From positions 9,156,501 to 9,220,500 of the forward strand of contig NZ_CP108514.1 in the NCBI RefSeq assembly GCF_035989305.1: 64,000 nucleotides of DNA, in the 5' to 3' direction. Numbering within the stretch: the stretch's first letter is position 1; every line of letters begins with the position of its first letter. A program made the position numbers and the translations under genes. This stretch comes from Streptomyces sp. NBC_01233 (lineage in GTDB: Bacteria; Actinomycetota; Actinomycetes; Streptomycetales; Streptomycetaceae). The notes below the pieces were generated by a model. The model was not told where the DNA came from, searched no databases, and saw nothing but the letters and a program-made list of their open reading frames with translations. This document shows positions 16,261 through 25,290 of this stretch, piece after piece.

Positions 16261-17097
16261 TCATGCCGGTTCCGGGGTGAAGGCACACAACTCGTCGGCC
16301 CCGGCCTGTACGACGCCGTAGCTGCTCTCGGGTACCTCGTTCCACGCCCCCGGCAGATCGCCGAGGGGTTCGGACACCACCAGGCGGGTCTCGTCGGACA
16401 CCTCCTGAAGGAAGGTGATTTCGGGGTGCAGCTTGCGCAGCGAGTCCACCCGGCTGCTGTAGAAGAGCGACCGTGAGGCGCCCTGGCTGGAGTAGCGGAA
16501 GGCCCACACGGTCGTCCCGTCACTGACGGCGACCGTCATCTGCATCGGATACTCCACGCCGTGTTCGCGGCCGACGCGTTCCACCAGCCCCACCATTCGG
16601 GCGACGGCGCCCGGCGGGTCCTCCTCCAGGCCGAAGGTGAGCGCAAGGTAGAACATGGTCTCCGAGTCCGTCGTCCCTTCGATCTCGGAGTACAGCGCGG
16701 GGTCGACGAGCATGGTGAGGTCCCGCCGCATGGCGTGGAAGCCGGCGACGGAGCCGTTGTGCATCCACATCCAGCGGCCGTGCCGGAAGGGGTGACAGTT
16801 CGTCTGCTGTACCGCCGTACCCGTCGACGCCCGGATGTGGGCGAAGAACAACGGCGAGCGGACGTGGTCCGCGAGCTCCCGCAGGTTGCGGTTGTTCCAG
16901 GCCGGGCCGACGTCCCGCATGAGCGCGGGGGTGCCGTCGCTGCCCTCCGGGTACCACCCGACGCCGAACCCGTCACCGTTCGTCGTCTCTACACCCAGCT
17001 TGGAGTGCAGGCTCTGATCGATCAGCGAGTGGGCGGGTTTGTAGAGGATGGTGTCGAGGAGCTGGGGTGTTCCCGAGTAAGCGAGCCATCGGCACAT
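16261..17097 (-). CDS. Class II glutamine amidotransferase
   Basis: A 278-residue protein starting 'MCRWLAYSG', so Cys2 becomes the N-terminal nucleophile after Met removal. 'NGDGFGVGWY' near residue 40, 'FAHIRASTGTAVQQTNCHPF' near 90 and 'HNGSVAGF' near 112 are the conserved substrate and oxyanion segments of Ntn-hydrolase glutaminase domains. There is no synthetase domain, so it resembles the YafJ/EgtC/DUF4-type stand-alone proteins. EgtC acts in ergothioneine synthesis, but no egt genes are nearby, so that role is not supported. The likely reaction is hydrolysis of a gamma-glutamyl amide. The SHOCT membrane gene follows in the same direction. Confidence 0.87.
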   Translation of the reverse strand: MCRWLAYSGTPQLLDTILYKPAHSLIDQSLHSKLGVETTNGDGFGVGWYPEGSDGTPALMRDVGPAWNNRNLRELADHVRSPLFFAHIRASTGTAVQQTNCHPFRHGRWMWMHNGSVAGFHAMRRDLTMLVDPALYSEIEGTTDSETMFYLALTFGLEEDPPGAVARMVGLVERVGREHGVEYPMQMTVAVSDGTTVWAFRYSSQGASRSLFYSSRVDSLRKLHPEITFLQEVSDETRLVVSEPLGDLPGAWNEVPESSYGVVQAGADELCAFTPEPA

Positions 17098-17998
17098 GAG
17101 CGATCACCTGTTTTCCTGACCCCTGCGGGAACACGTCCGCGTCCCGCTCACCCGGCATCCCGAGTCTGCAATGAGGTAGCCGGACTCCTCGCCCCCGCGC
17201 TTCACTGCTCCGCCGGCTCTGCCTTGAGGACGCCGAAGTGGAGTGGCGCTTTCCCCGTGCTAAGGGCGAGGCCGTGTCCACTGGTCGGGTGGCTCTTACT
17301 CCAGCCAACTTCATTTTCGCCTCCTTCGCCGCGCATCGCCAGGCGGAGCGGATCGCACCGCGATCGCTCCGAGTACGGGGCAATGGAACCAGCCGAGCTG
17401 TCCGCTCCACCGTCGGCGGGCTGCGTACGTGCGGTTCGGCCGTTGTCCGGTTAGCGCAGTCTCGTCGAACTCAAGGGGAGCTGAGGCGCCTTGGGACCAT
17501 CGCGCAGCACATTCATGAGCTCCACAGCACCCCATCCTTTGCGGGATCGGGTGAGCCCAGGAGACGTATACCGCACGGGGATCATCGTCGCTGGTAACGG
17601 TGACGTCGAGCGGATTCCTGACGGTTCGGCGTCCGTGGCGGGCAAATCGGCCGGGTGCTGTGAACAGCAGCCCCGCAGCGCACGGAAGCCGAAATGCATA
17701 TGCAGGTTCGCGACTCGGATGACGAGTCGCGCGAAGGTGACCAGCATGGCTAGAAGACGGCCGCAACTGCGAGATCGGCTCTCTGGCCTGTAGCGATGCA
17801 CGAGGCTTGAGAATTTGCGTTCCAGTCCAGAAGGTCCGTGGTACGACGAGGCCACGTTGACGGCGGATACGCGCTCATCACATTCATCTGGCGACCGGAA
17901 AGCTCCGTCTACGTTTTTCGAGAGGAGGTCAAGACGACTTCGTGCCGCAATAAGTGGCACAACTGCGAGAAGGGTTCTGAATCATGTAGGCAATCAGA
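17098..17998. other. 900-bp region without a supported gene
   Basis: No frame on either strand looks like a real protein. The region lies upstream of the amidotransferase gene (minus) and of the small secreted protein gene (plus), so it should hold promoters for both. It contains a palindrome and hairpin at 17695-17735. Some frames give coding-like composition, so decayed genes are possible. Confidence 0.35.
17695..17735. repeat. Palindrome next to a strong inverted repeat
   Basis: TGCATATGCA at 17695-17704 is a perfect 10-bp palindrome. Two bases later, TTCGCGACTCG (17707-17717) pairs with CGAGTCGCGCGAA (17723-17735) around a 5-nt loop, with one bulged C. The region has no gene for several hundred bases around. 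It could be an operator or a structured RNA. Confidence 0.6.
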
Positions 17999-18223
17999 GT
18001 GAAGCGGCTCTTCGCCGTGTCCGCCATCGGTCTCCTGATGGCCAGTGGCGCAGCGCTCGGCGCCGCGGGTGCTGCCTCCGCGGCCGTGCCCACGCACCCC
18101 GTCACCTCCGTCACCACCATCAGCCACGGCGGCGGTTGGGACGACGACGACAGCGGCTACGGACACCACCGCGGTGGGTACGACAACGACGACTGGGGCG
18201 GAGGGTACGACGACGGCTGCTGA
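17999..18223 (+). CDS. Small secreted Gly/Asp/Tyr/His-rich protein
   Basis: A 74-residue protein from GTG 17999. Residues 1-29 form a classic signal peptide: 'VKRLF', then a hydrophobic 'AVSAIGLLMASGAALG' core and an 'ASA' cleavage site. The mature part is about 45 residues and highly biased: 'SHGGGWDDDDSGYGHHRGG' then a 'DNDDWGGGYDDGC' end with one Cys. The acid and His content suggests metal or calcium binding or a wall-adhesive role, but no family is recognised. The Shine-Dalgarno is weak. An IS630 remnant abuts its 3' side, so the gene has lost its original downstream context. Confidence 0.6.
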   Translation: MKRLFAVSAIGLLMASGAALGAAGAASAAVPTHPVTSVTTISHGGGWDDDDSGYGHHRGGYDNDDWGGGYDDGC

Positions 18224-18257
18224 CGCACCGAATCACACTGTGTGGTCCGCCGATGTA

Positions 18258-18878
18258 GTCGTGGCTGCGGCGCTCTGGAACACCGGGCATCATCGGCAGG
18301 ACCGGCTGGGACCGGTCCAGGGCCTGGATCTGCGACTTCTCGTCCACGCAGAGAACCAGGGCCTTCTCCGGCGGGTCGAGATAGAGACCGACGACGTCGC
18401 GGACCTTGTCAATGAAGAACGGGTCCGTGGAGAGCTTGAAGGTCTGCGAGCGGTGCGGGGCGAGCGTGAACGCCCGCCAGATCCTCGAGACCGTCGACTG
18501 CGACATCCCGGTCGCCGCGGCCATCGACCTCGTCGACCAGTGGGTCGCGTTCTTCGGTTTCTCCTCGAGTGTCCTGACGATCACTCGCTCCACATCGGCG
18601 TCGGTGATCTTCCGCGGTACACCCGGCCTGGGCTCGTCACACAGACCGTCCAGGCCATGCTCCAGGAAGCGCCGCCGCCAGGTGCGGACCGTGTCCGGAG
18701 CGATCCGCAGCCGACGGGACACCTCCATGATCGAGTGGCCGTCTGCGCACTCCAGCACGATCCGCGACCGCTGAGCCAAAGCCTGCGCGGTCGTGCGCCG
18801 ACGCACCCAGCCCTCCAACACAACCCGCTGGGCATCAGTCAGTGACAACGGCGGAATCTTCGGTCCCGGACGGCTCAT
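18258..18878 (-). pseudogene. IS630-family transposase, 3' end missing
   Basis: From ATG 18878 the minus strand encodes 'PPLSLTDAQRVVLEGWVRRR', a helix-turn-helix region ('SIMEVSRRLRIAPDTVRTWR') and 'GLCDEPRPGVPRKITDADVE'. It then gives 'VDEKSQIQALDRSQPVLP', the first catalytic Asp block of IS630/Tc1-type transposases. Similarity stops right after 'ERRSHDYI' at about 18258. The remaining third with the second and third acidic residues (D-E) is missing, so the copy is dead. The break point is only about 35 bp from the end of the small secreted protein gene. Confidence 0.85.
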
Positions 18879-18899
18879 ACCGAACTAACGCCAAACCTC

Positions 18900-19149
18900 A
18901 GACTCGGGTCAGTAGGCTCGTTTCGCCTGTTCGGCGGGTCAGCGCGTGACGGAGTGCGTGATGACGAGCGGGCGCAGTCGAGGGCCTTGACCCGGTGGGT
19001 TCCAGGGGGCGCACGCCGAAGCCTGCCCGCCACATCGGTATCCCGGTGCTCACCAAGACCGGGTACGTCGTGACGGCGAATTCGTCGATCAGATGGGCGG
19101 CGAGGCCGGTGCCACCGCAGAGCAGCAGCGGCATGGGGACGGCTGTCAT
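18900..19149 (-). pseudogene. DHFR/RibD-family reductase remnant
   Basis: On the minus strand 'HLIDEFAVTTYPVLVSTGIP' resembles the C-terminal part of RibD/DHFR-family proteins, where '[LI]IDE[FY]-x-x-x-x-YPVL-x-G-x-G-x-P' is conserved; compare 'LIDEYQAVVYPVLVGGGIP' in the intact gene at 62 kb. 'PLEPTGSR' follows, as 'LELVETR' does there. The N-terminal NADPH-binding half is absent, so this is a fragment. Confidence 0.45.
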
Positions 19150-19366
19150 GTGCGGTCCTTCAAGACGCCGCCCCCAAAGGCGCTACCCATTGCTCACATG
19201 CTGTCACGGTGGCTTGTCGGCAAGGGCCCGCAATGCTTCCGCTACCTGGCCGCAGGCGCCCACTGGTTCAGCGCCGAACACGCCGACGACCACCTCAGAA
19301 CCGACAGCCCCCTGCTGACAGCAACAAACCCGGGCGGCCGGGCCGCTGGGCTGTCCGTCCACAGTT

Positions 19367-19567
19367 TCACTCGTCCCAGCGTTCGGGGCATGGGTTCGAT
19401 GTCCCGAAGTGTTCGTCGCAGGGAAGCAGCCCGAGCATGTCGAGCAGAACCTCGCACTCCGCGGGATTTGCGGCCCGAGCGGCCACCGCACGGCGAGCTG
19501 CCGCACGATCGGCCGGAGCCGAAGCGGACAACACAGCCGGATCGTCGCACGCGAACGGATCTTTCAT
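19367..19567 (-). CDS. Small hypothetical protein
   Basis: A 66-residue frame from ATG 19567 ('MKDPFACDDPAVLSAS'). The middle is helical and Ala/Arg-rich ('RAAARRAVAARAANPAECEV'), followed by 'LLDMLGLLPCDEH'. The pattern 'A-x-x-x-x-EC-x-x-LLDMLGL' occurs in short Streptomyces proteins I have seen only as hypothetical. The frame extends upstream to 19648 without a better start. No function can be given. The neighbouring genes are broken, so this one may also be a relic. Confidence 0.45.
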   Translation of the reverse strand: MKDPFACDDPAVLSASAPADRAAARRAVAARAANPAECEVLLDMLGLLPCDEHFGTSNPCPERWDE

Positions 19568-19714
19568 GAGGCGATGCGACCACACCAGCATTGTGACGGC
19601 AGCCTGCCGTGCTCCACTCGCCACGACAGCGAACGGTGCCGGAATCAAGCCGATCGGCCTTCCGGGTCCACGGACCCCCGCAAGGCTGATGCGGTTGTGG
19701 CTCCTGCCGTGATC

Positions 19715-20515
19715 AGCGCGCCGACCGCGGCGACCGCGGTGGCGGCGAGCCCGCGGACGACGCCGGCGAGTATCACCGCGTCGTCGGCCTCCAGCTGCAC
19801 GTCACAGCAGCGCACCTCGATGGTCGGGTAGCGCTCGGAGAGCCGGGCCTGCCAGTACAGCTGCCCCCGGTCCGGGATCACCCCGGGTTCCACCAGCGCA
19901 TCGGCTCGCGCCTCGTAGTCCGCGAGCCCCGCGAAGTGCGGTGGTGGGCCGCTGACCGGCCAGCGGCCGAAGACGATCGTTCGCCAGCCGGCGAAGCCGG
20001 TGTCCCGCCCGTCCCACAGGGGCCCGTTCGCGGACATCGCCAGAAGCGTGGGAAGCCAGACGCGCAGCCGGTTCAGGACGGCCAGCCCGGTTTCGCGGTC
20101 GGGCATGCCCACGTGGACGTGCATCCCGCAGATCAGCTGCTCGTCGACCAGCATCCGCGCCTCTTGTTGCATCTTCAAATATCTCGCCGTGCTGGTGATG
20201 GGTACCGGTACGGCGTCCCTGACCGGCGCGGTGGCAGAGATGGCGATGCGGCAGCCGTTCGCCTGCGCGGCGAAGGCGACCGCGTGGCGCAACCGCAGGA
20301 GATGGCCTCCCAGCTCCTCGAGAGTGGTGCACACAGGGGTGGCGACTTCGATCTGAGCCTGCAGCAGCTCGTCCTGGACCTCGCGCTCTTCCGCGATGGG
20401 TGCCAGGCGGGCCGTGGCACGCACCTCCTGCACGAGCGGTGTGGGAAGGAGTGTCTCCGGGCGACCAGCAACTACTCCTCTTCGACCCCAACAGTGATCA
20501 CGCTGGGTGTTACCC
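19715..20515 (-). pseudogene. YbdK-type carboxylate-amine ligase, broken
   Basis: Reading the minus strand from about 20515 gives 'TVGVEEE', an in-frame TAG, then 'LLVA', followed by a frameshift into '[20 protein letters not shown]'. The frame then stays open: '[20 protein letters not shown]', '[17 protein letters not shown]', '[14 protein letters not shown]' and '[17 protein letters not shown]'. 'VGVEEE' and 'HVHVG' are hallmarks of the GCS2/YbdK glutamate-cysteine-ligase-like family. The last third is missing after about 19715. The premature stop, the frameshift and the lost C-terminus all mark a pseudogene. Confidence 0.85.
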
Positions 20516-20807
20516 CGAACCAGCTGTAATCACCCACCTGAAGGGCGATTACAGCACAATGATGCGCAAACCGTTGCTCCTCGCGTGAGTTCGGTGCAGG
20601 TGGAATTTCCGTACCGCGCCGTGCAAGCAGACCCCCCCGGGCGGAGCCGGATCCGCCCCCAACGTGCCTCGCCCGACCGAGTTTGCGGTCCTTTCACCCA
20701 GCGGTCTCGGCGACGGGTGAAAACTGACCGCTGAACGGCGGATCAACGGTGACCCACCTCGCGATCGTCTGATCATCCTGATCTTCATTGAGGGTCAGGA
20801 GGAGAGG

Positions 20808-22076
20808 GTGATTTCCGTGGAGGACTGGGCTGAGATCCGGCGACTGCACCGGGCCGAGCACATGCCGATCCGGGCGATCGCCCGGCATCTGGGCATCTCG
20901 AAGAACACGGTGAAACGCGCCCTGGCCACCGACCGGCCGCCCGTCTACCAGCGTCCGCTGAAGGGCTCGGCGGTGGACGCGTTCGAGCCCGCCATCCGCG
21001 AGCTGCTGAAACAGACCCCGACGATGCCCGCCACCGTCATCGCCGAGCGGATCGGCTGGGAGCGCGGGCTGACGATCCTCAAGGAGCGCGTGCGCGAGCT
21101 CCGGCCGTCCTGCCTGCCGGTCGACCCGGTCTCGCGGACGGTCTACCAGCCCGGCGAGCTCGCCCAGTGCGACCTGTGGTTCCCACCGGTGGACATCCCG
21201 CTCGGCTACGGTCAGTCCGGCCGGCCTCCGGTCCTGGTCATCGTCTCGGGGTATTCGCGGGTGATCACGGCCCGGATGCTGCCCTCCCGGCAGACCGGCG
21301 ACCTGATCGATGGACACTGGCGCCTGCTGGCCGACGGCTGGGGAGCCGTCCCGAAGATGCTGGTCTGGGACAACGAAGCCGGGATCGGCAAGGGCAGGCT
21401 GACCAGCGAGTTCGCCGCGTTCGCCGGACTTCTCGCCGTGAAGGTTCACCTCTGCCGGCCCCGCGACCCGGAGGCGAAGGGCCTGGTCGAGCGGGCGAAC
21501 GGCTACCTGGAGACCAGCTTTCTGCCCGGGCGGACCTTCACCGGCCCGGACGGCTTCAACACCCAGTTGACCGCCTGGCTGCAGATCGCCAACCGGCGCC
21601 AGCACCGCGTCATCGCCGCCCGGCCGGTGGACCGCTGGGAGGCCGACCGCGCGGCGATGCTCGCCATCCCGCCGGTCACCCCGCCGCACTGGTGGCGTTT
21701 CCACACCCGTATCGGCCGAGACCACTACATCCGCGTCGACACCAACGACTACTCCGTCCACCCCGGCGCCATCGGCAAGAGGGTCATGGTCCGCGCCGAC
21801 AACGAGGAGGTCACCGTCATCGCCGGCAGCGACATCGTGGCCCGACACGCCCGCTGCTGGGCCAAACACCAGTCGATCACCGACCCCGACCACGCCGCCG
21901 CGGCCCAAGTTCTGCGCGGCGAAGTGATCCACCAGCGGGCGGCCCGCGCGGCCGCCGCCCGGGCCGCGGTCCTGGCCCCGGACAGCCTCGGCATCGAGGT
22001 CGAGCAACGCGAACTGGGCACCTACGACCGCATGTTCACCCTCATCGAGGGCGGCGCCGGAAAGGAGGACACCTGA
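20808..22076 (+). CDS. istA: IS21 transposase IstA
   Basis: A 422-residue transposase starting at GTG 20808 behind AGGAGGAGAGG. Residues 5-45 contain a helix-turn-helix ('MPIRAIARHLGISKNTVKRA'). The DDE core shows 'AQCDLWFPPVD' (first Asp), 'KMLVWDNEAGIGKG' (second Asp) and 'EAKGLVERANGYLE' (Glu). The C-terminal barrel has 'VRVDTNDYSVHP'-like segments ('IRVDTNDYSVHPGAIGKRV'). It acts with IstB to move the element. A piece of a close relative is recognisable at 26.90 kb and another at 9.5 kb, so this subgroup has moved here repeatedly. Confidence 0.93.
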   Translation: MISVEDWAEIRRLHRAEHMPIRAIARHLGISKNTVKRALATDRPPVYQRPLKGSAVDAFEPAIRELLKQTPTMPATVIAERIGWERGLTILKERVRELRPSCLPVDPVSRTVYQPGELAQCDLWFPPVDIPLGYGQSGRPPVLVIVSGYSRVITARMLPSRQTGDLIDGHWRLLADGWGAVPKMLVWDNEAGIGKGRLTSEFAAFAGLLAVKVHLCRPRDPEAKGLVERANGYLETSFLPGRTFTGPDGFNTQLTAWLQIANRRQHRVIAARPVDRWEADRAAMLAIPPVTPPHWWRFHTRIGRDHYIRVDTNDYSVHPGAIGKRVMVRADNEEVTVIAGSDIVARHARCWAKHQSITDPDHAAAAQVLRGEVIHQRAARAAAARAAVLAPDSLGIEVEQRELGTYDRMFTLIEGGAGKEDT

Positions 22077-22912
22077 TGACCCGCACCGCCACGAAGACCA
22101 CGGCCGACAAGGCGAGGACGGACGGCCAGGCGACCCGAACCGGCCGGCAGACCGCCGCCGACCTCGCCTTCCTCGCCCGCGCCCTGAAGGCACCCGCCCT
22201 CCTGGACGCCGCCGAGCGCCTGGCCGAACGTGCCCAGGCCGAGTCCTGGACCCACACCGAGTACCTGGTCGCCTGCCTGCAACGCGAGGTCTCGGCCCGC
22301 GACAGCCACGGCGGCGAGGGCCGCATCCGCGCCGCCCGCTTCCCCGCCATCAAGACCATCGAGGAACTCGATCTCACCCATCTGCGCGGCCTGACGCGCC
22401 AACAACTCGCCCACCTGGGAACATTGGACTTCATAGCGGCCAAGGAGAACGCCGTCTTCCTCGGCCCGCCGGGCACCGGCAAGACCCACCTCGCCACCGG
22501 CCTCGCGGTCCGGGCCTGCCAGGCCGGCCACCGCGTCGCGTTCGCCACCGCCGCCCAGTGGGTCGACCGCCTCGCCGCCGCCCACCAGACCGGCCGCCTC
22601 CAGGACGAGCTGGTCAAGCTCGGCCGCTATCCGCTGATCGTGGTGGATGAGGTCGGCTACATCCCCTTCGAGGCCGAGGCCGCGAACCTGTTCTTCCAGC
22701 TCGTCTCGAACCGCTACGAGAGGGCCAGCGTGATCGTCACCTCGAACAAGCCCTTCGGACGCTGGGGAGAGACCTTCGGCGACGAGACCGTCGCCGCCGC
22801 CATGATCGACCGACTCGTCCACCACGCCGAGGTCCACTCCCTCAAAGGCGATTCCTACCGCATGCGGGGCCGCGAACTTGGCCGCATCCCCACCGCCACC
22901 GACAACGACTGA
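22076..22912 (+). CDS. istB: IS21 helper ATPase IstB
   Basis: A 278-residue AAA+ ATPase whose ATG overlaps the istA stop by one base (TGATG). Walker A is 'GPPGTGKTHLATGL' near residue 130, Walker B 'PLIVVDEVGYIPF' near 190, and sensor 1 'VIVTSNKPFGRWG' near 220. 'DRLVHHAEVHSLKGDSYRMR' closes the domain, as usual in IstB. A 40-residue basic N-terminal tail ('TRTATKTTADKARTDGQ') is longer than in the copy at 3.6 kb. Its function is to assist IstA in target capture. Confidence 0.93.
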   Translation: MTRTATKTTADKARTDGQATRTGRQTAADLAFLARALKAPALLDAAERLAERAQAESWTHTEYLVACLQREVSARDSHGGEGRIRAARFPAIKTIEELDLTHLRGLTRQQLAHLGTLDFIAAKENAVFLGPPGTGKTHLATGLAVRACQAGHRVAFATAAQWVDRLAAAHQTGRLQDELVKLGRYPLIVVDEVGYIPFEAEAANLFFQLVSNRYERASVIVTSNKPFGRWGETFGDETVAAAMIDRLVHHAEVHSLKGDSYRMRGRELGRIPTATDND

Positions 22913-22982
22913 CAAGACCACCGACGACGCGAGGGTCAGAACTCAACCGCCCAAACTGGGTCACGGTTCAGCCGCCGCCGAC

Positions 22983-23929
22983 AAGCGGTGGCCGCTCTCA
23001 AGGAAGAACGGTGTCGGCTCGCCATGTCCGTGACTGTCTGGAACAGGGCTTTGCGCCGGCTCCATGGCCTGTGCGCGGAAACGATGAGAGGCGGCTACGC
23101 GCTAGGCGAGCACCCGATGGTGGGAATTCCCGCAGCCGGACCTTTGGGTGCGGTGGCACGTACATCCCCTCCCGGCACGAGGGCGAGCTGGACTTGGTCG
23201 TCGGCGACTGCACGAGCAGCTACGGGGATGAGGTGCGGGGCGGCTTCCGATGGCGCCCGGGGACTTCCTCGACGAGAACTACATCAGCCGCAAGGCAGAG
23301 CTGCAGTCCGCGAGTCTGGAGCTCAGTCGGGAGGTCTCCCGCTACTGGACGCAGAGCCCGGGACTCACGTTCGGTTCGACACCGACATGAGGCTGGTGGC
23401 CAGGATCCGCAGGACGCGGAGATCTGGGAGCCAGACCAGCGACGATTGAGGTGGGCGTGATCAGCACGGTCGATGCGGTGCTCGTTGCCGTCCGACACGT
23501 GAGGCACCCGTTCGGCCCCTTGTGGGTGGGACGGGTACCGGTGCCTCATGGTGTGGTTTGGCTCAGGCGCGCTGCTTATGGCGCTCCGAGGGAAGGCGGT
23601 GGCCGGTCTGTCGCTCAACTTTCCCTGGGGGCGCCGCGCACGGTTGCATCATCTCGGGTACCTCTTCCCAGCGACTCGCCGGGGACACGCCATCCGGTTG
23701 GCCGACCGTCCTTGCAGGTGCGGCAAGCTGCAGTCAGCTGGTAGATCGCCTCGACGTCGAGCATCGTGATCAGCAGGACAGGAACGGAATGAGCCTTGGA
23801 CGAAGGCCCTTGCGTGAACGCGTTGCGCCGCGGTAACACCACGGCCGAAACCGTTCCGCCCATTGGGCGCCCGCCGACCTTTCCCCTGCCGCCTCCTCCG
23901 GCCACCAGGAAACAGGAGAAGCCGAGCAT
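22983..23929. other. About 950 bp without an intact gene
   Basis: After the IS21 right end, short frames carry protein-like pieces ('FLDENYISRKAELQSASLEL', 'REVSRYWTQSPGL') but with frame changes and no full gene. They look like the tail of a broken gene of unknown type. From 23510 to 23705 a copy of the dispersed repeat is present. The last 200 bp probably contain the promoter of the formylglycine-generating enzyme gene. Confidence 0.4.
23510..23705 (+). repeat. Copy of a dispersed repeat shared with 9.9-10.1 kb
   Basis: This stretch aligns with the complement of about 9905-10090. Shared blocks include 'CTCATGGT', 'CATCTCGGGTAC'/'CGTCGCGGGTAC' and 'CGGGGACACGCCATCCGG'/'CGGAGACACGCCATCCGG'. 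In protein terms both begin 'MVWFG' on the aligned strand. The copies are diverged, with small insertions. The adjoining part of the 9.7-kb copy matches 26.60-26.83 kb, so three loci share this material. Confidence 0.6.
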
Positions 23930-25003
23930 ATGACGCGAGAGACCCCCTCCTGCTGCACCCCCGACCGTCGTAGGGGAGTGTCTGGCGAGTCAGGGCCGTC
24001 CATGGCCACCGCTCGGCCGCCCGACCAGTCCGGCGCGGCTCCCGCCGACCCGCGTGAGATCCGGCTGGACGGTGGCTGGTTCCGCATGGGCAGCGATGAC
24101 GTGCTCGCCTATTCTGCGGACGGCGAGGGTCCGGTACGACGGGTCAAGGTCAGCCCTTTCGCCATTGATCCGCACTGCGTCAGCAACGCGCGCTTCGCCT
24201 TGTTCGTGGCCGCCACCGGCCATGTAACCGATGCCGAGCGCTATGGGGCCTCGTTCGTCTTCGGCGGCCTGCTGCCCGACGACTTCCCGCCCACACGGGC
24301 GGTCGCCGCCGCTCCGTGGTGGCGCGAGGTGCTCGGCGCCGACTGGCGGCACCCGCACGGCCCCGACTCCGACCTCGACGGACGCGCGGAGCACCCGGTG
24401 GTGCATGTCTCCTGGAACGACGCCCTCGCGTACTGCACCTGGGCAGGCCGAAAGCTGCCCACCGAGGCCGAATGGGAGTACGCCGCCCGAGGCGGGCTCG
24501 AACAGCAGCCCTTCCCGTGGGGCGACGAACTCCGCCCCGGCGGCCGGCACCGCATGAACGTGTGGAACGGCACCTTCCCCGACCACAACACCCGTGAAGA
24601 CGGCTACCTCGGCACCTGCCCCGTGGACGCCTTCCCCCCGAACGGCTACGGCCTCCACAACACGACCGGCAACGTCTGGGAGTGGACGGCCGACTGGTTC
24701 CACCCCGTCTGGCACGCCACCGGCCCCCGCGAGGACCCGACCGGCCCACCGACCGGTGACGCGCGCGCCCTTCGCGGGGGCTCCTACCTCTGCCACGCCT
24801 CGTACTGCCGCCGCTATCGGGTCTCCGCCCGGATGCCCAACACGCCAGACTCCTCCACCGGCAACATCGGCTTTCGCTGTGCAGGTCCGACTGGCGGATG
24901 CCGGCCCAAGCCGGGGGATGCTGCTTCGGCCGGAAGGCCGGATCTCGCATCCCCTTGTCAGGGAACGGACGGCGGTGCGGCTCTGCCTCCCACGGTCCCG
25001 TAG
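23930..25003 (+). CDS. Formylglycine-generating enzyme (sulfatase-modifying factor)
   Basis: A 357-residue FGE-sulfatase domain protein starting at ATG 23930 behind AGGAGAAG. Conserved blocks run through it: 'GGWFRMGSDD' near residue 48, 'HPVVHVSWNDALAYCTWAG' near 155, 'LPTEAEWEYAARGG' near 180, 'NTTGNVWEWTADWF' near 245 and 'LRGGSYLCHASYCRRYRVSA' near 283. The last block holds the two active-site cysteines that bind copper. The enzyme oxidises the Cys of C-x-P-x-R in sulfatases to formylglycine, using O2. The arylsulfatase at 6.8-9.2 kb has that motif and is the probable client. A 35-residue Pro/Gly tail after 'GFRCAG' looks non-conserved. Confidence 0.92.
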   Translation: MTRETPSCCTPDRRRGVSGESGPSMATARPPDQSGAAPADPREIRLDGGWFRMGSDDVLAYSADGEGPVRRVKVSPFAIDPHCVSNARFALFVAATGHVTDAERYGASFVFGGLLPDDFPPTRAVAAAPWWREVLGADWRHPHGPDSDLDGRAEHPVVHVSWNDALAYCTWAGRKLPTEAEWEYAARGGLEQQPFPWGDELRPGGRHRMNVWNGTFPDHNTREDGYLGTCPVDAFPPNGYGLHNTTGNVWEWTADWFHPVWHATGPREDPTGPPTGDARALRGGSYLCHASYCRRYRVSARMPNTPDSSTGNIGFRCAGPTGGCRPKPGDAASAGRPDLASPCQGTDGGAALPPTVP

Positions 25004-25290
25004 CGATCGGCTGAGGGTGACGGCTGCTGCGCGAGATGCGCGCCTGGCCGAAACCAGCCATCGTCGAGGGAGCAGGCGCCTTTCGGCGGAGTCTGGCGGA
25101 GGCGCAGGCGGTCACGGACAAGGAGGCGGACCGAATGCAAGGAGGGCGATAGCGGCTGACAGGAGCCGCTGACGGGACCCGCTACCGGTACCCGTCGCGG
25201 TTGTGGACGCCGCCATTGATTGCCTCCCGGCCGCCGCCTCGGGCGACCGGGAGAAGAGCGCGCCGTCCTGGACCAGCGGTGAGGCTCGGA
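25004..25290. other. No supported gene
   Basis: A 287-bp gap between the converging formylglycine-generating enzyme gene and the small basic protein gene. Nothing recognisable is seen. Transcription from both sides should end here. Confidence 0.3.

Larger units (their letters stand above)
20715..22982 (+). mobile_element. IS21-family insertion sequence (second type)
   Basis: This element carries istA and istB on the plus strand. The right end is supported by the dead copy at 9283-9330, which shares the last 60 bases, and by a TGTCGGCGG terminus when read inward from 22982. The left end is less certain. The sequence near 20717-20755 has 'GCTGAAC' and 'GTGACCCA', also found inward from the right end, so imperfect terminal repeats are likely there. 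No target duplication could be assigned. Both proteins are intact, so the element may be functional. Confidence 0.75.

Noticed and set aside
16261..17097. EgtC of ergothioneine biosynthesis
   Set aside because: The glutaminase fold fits, but no egtA, egtB, egtD or egtE gene is adjacent. The general name is safer.
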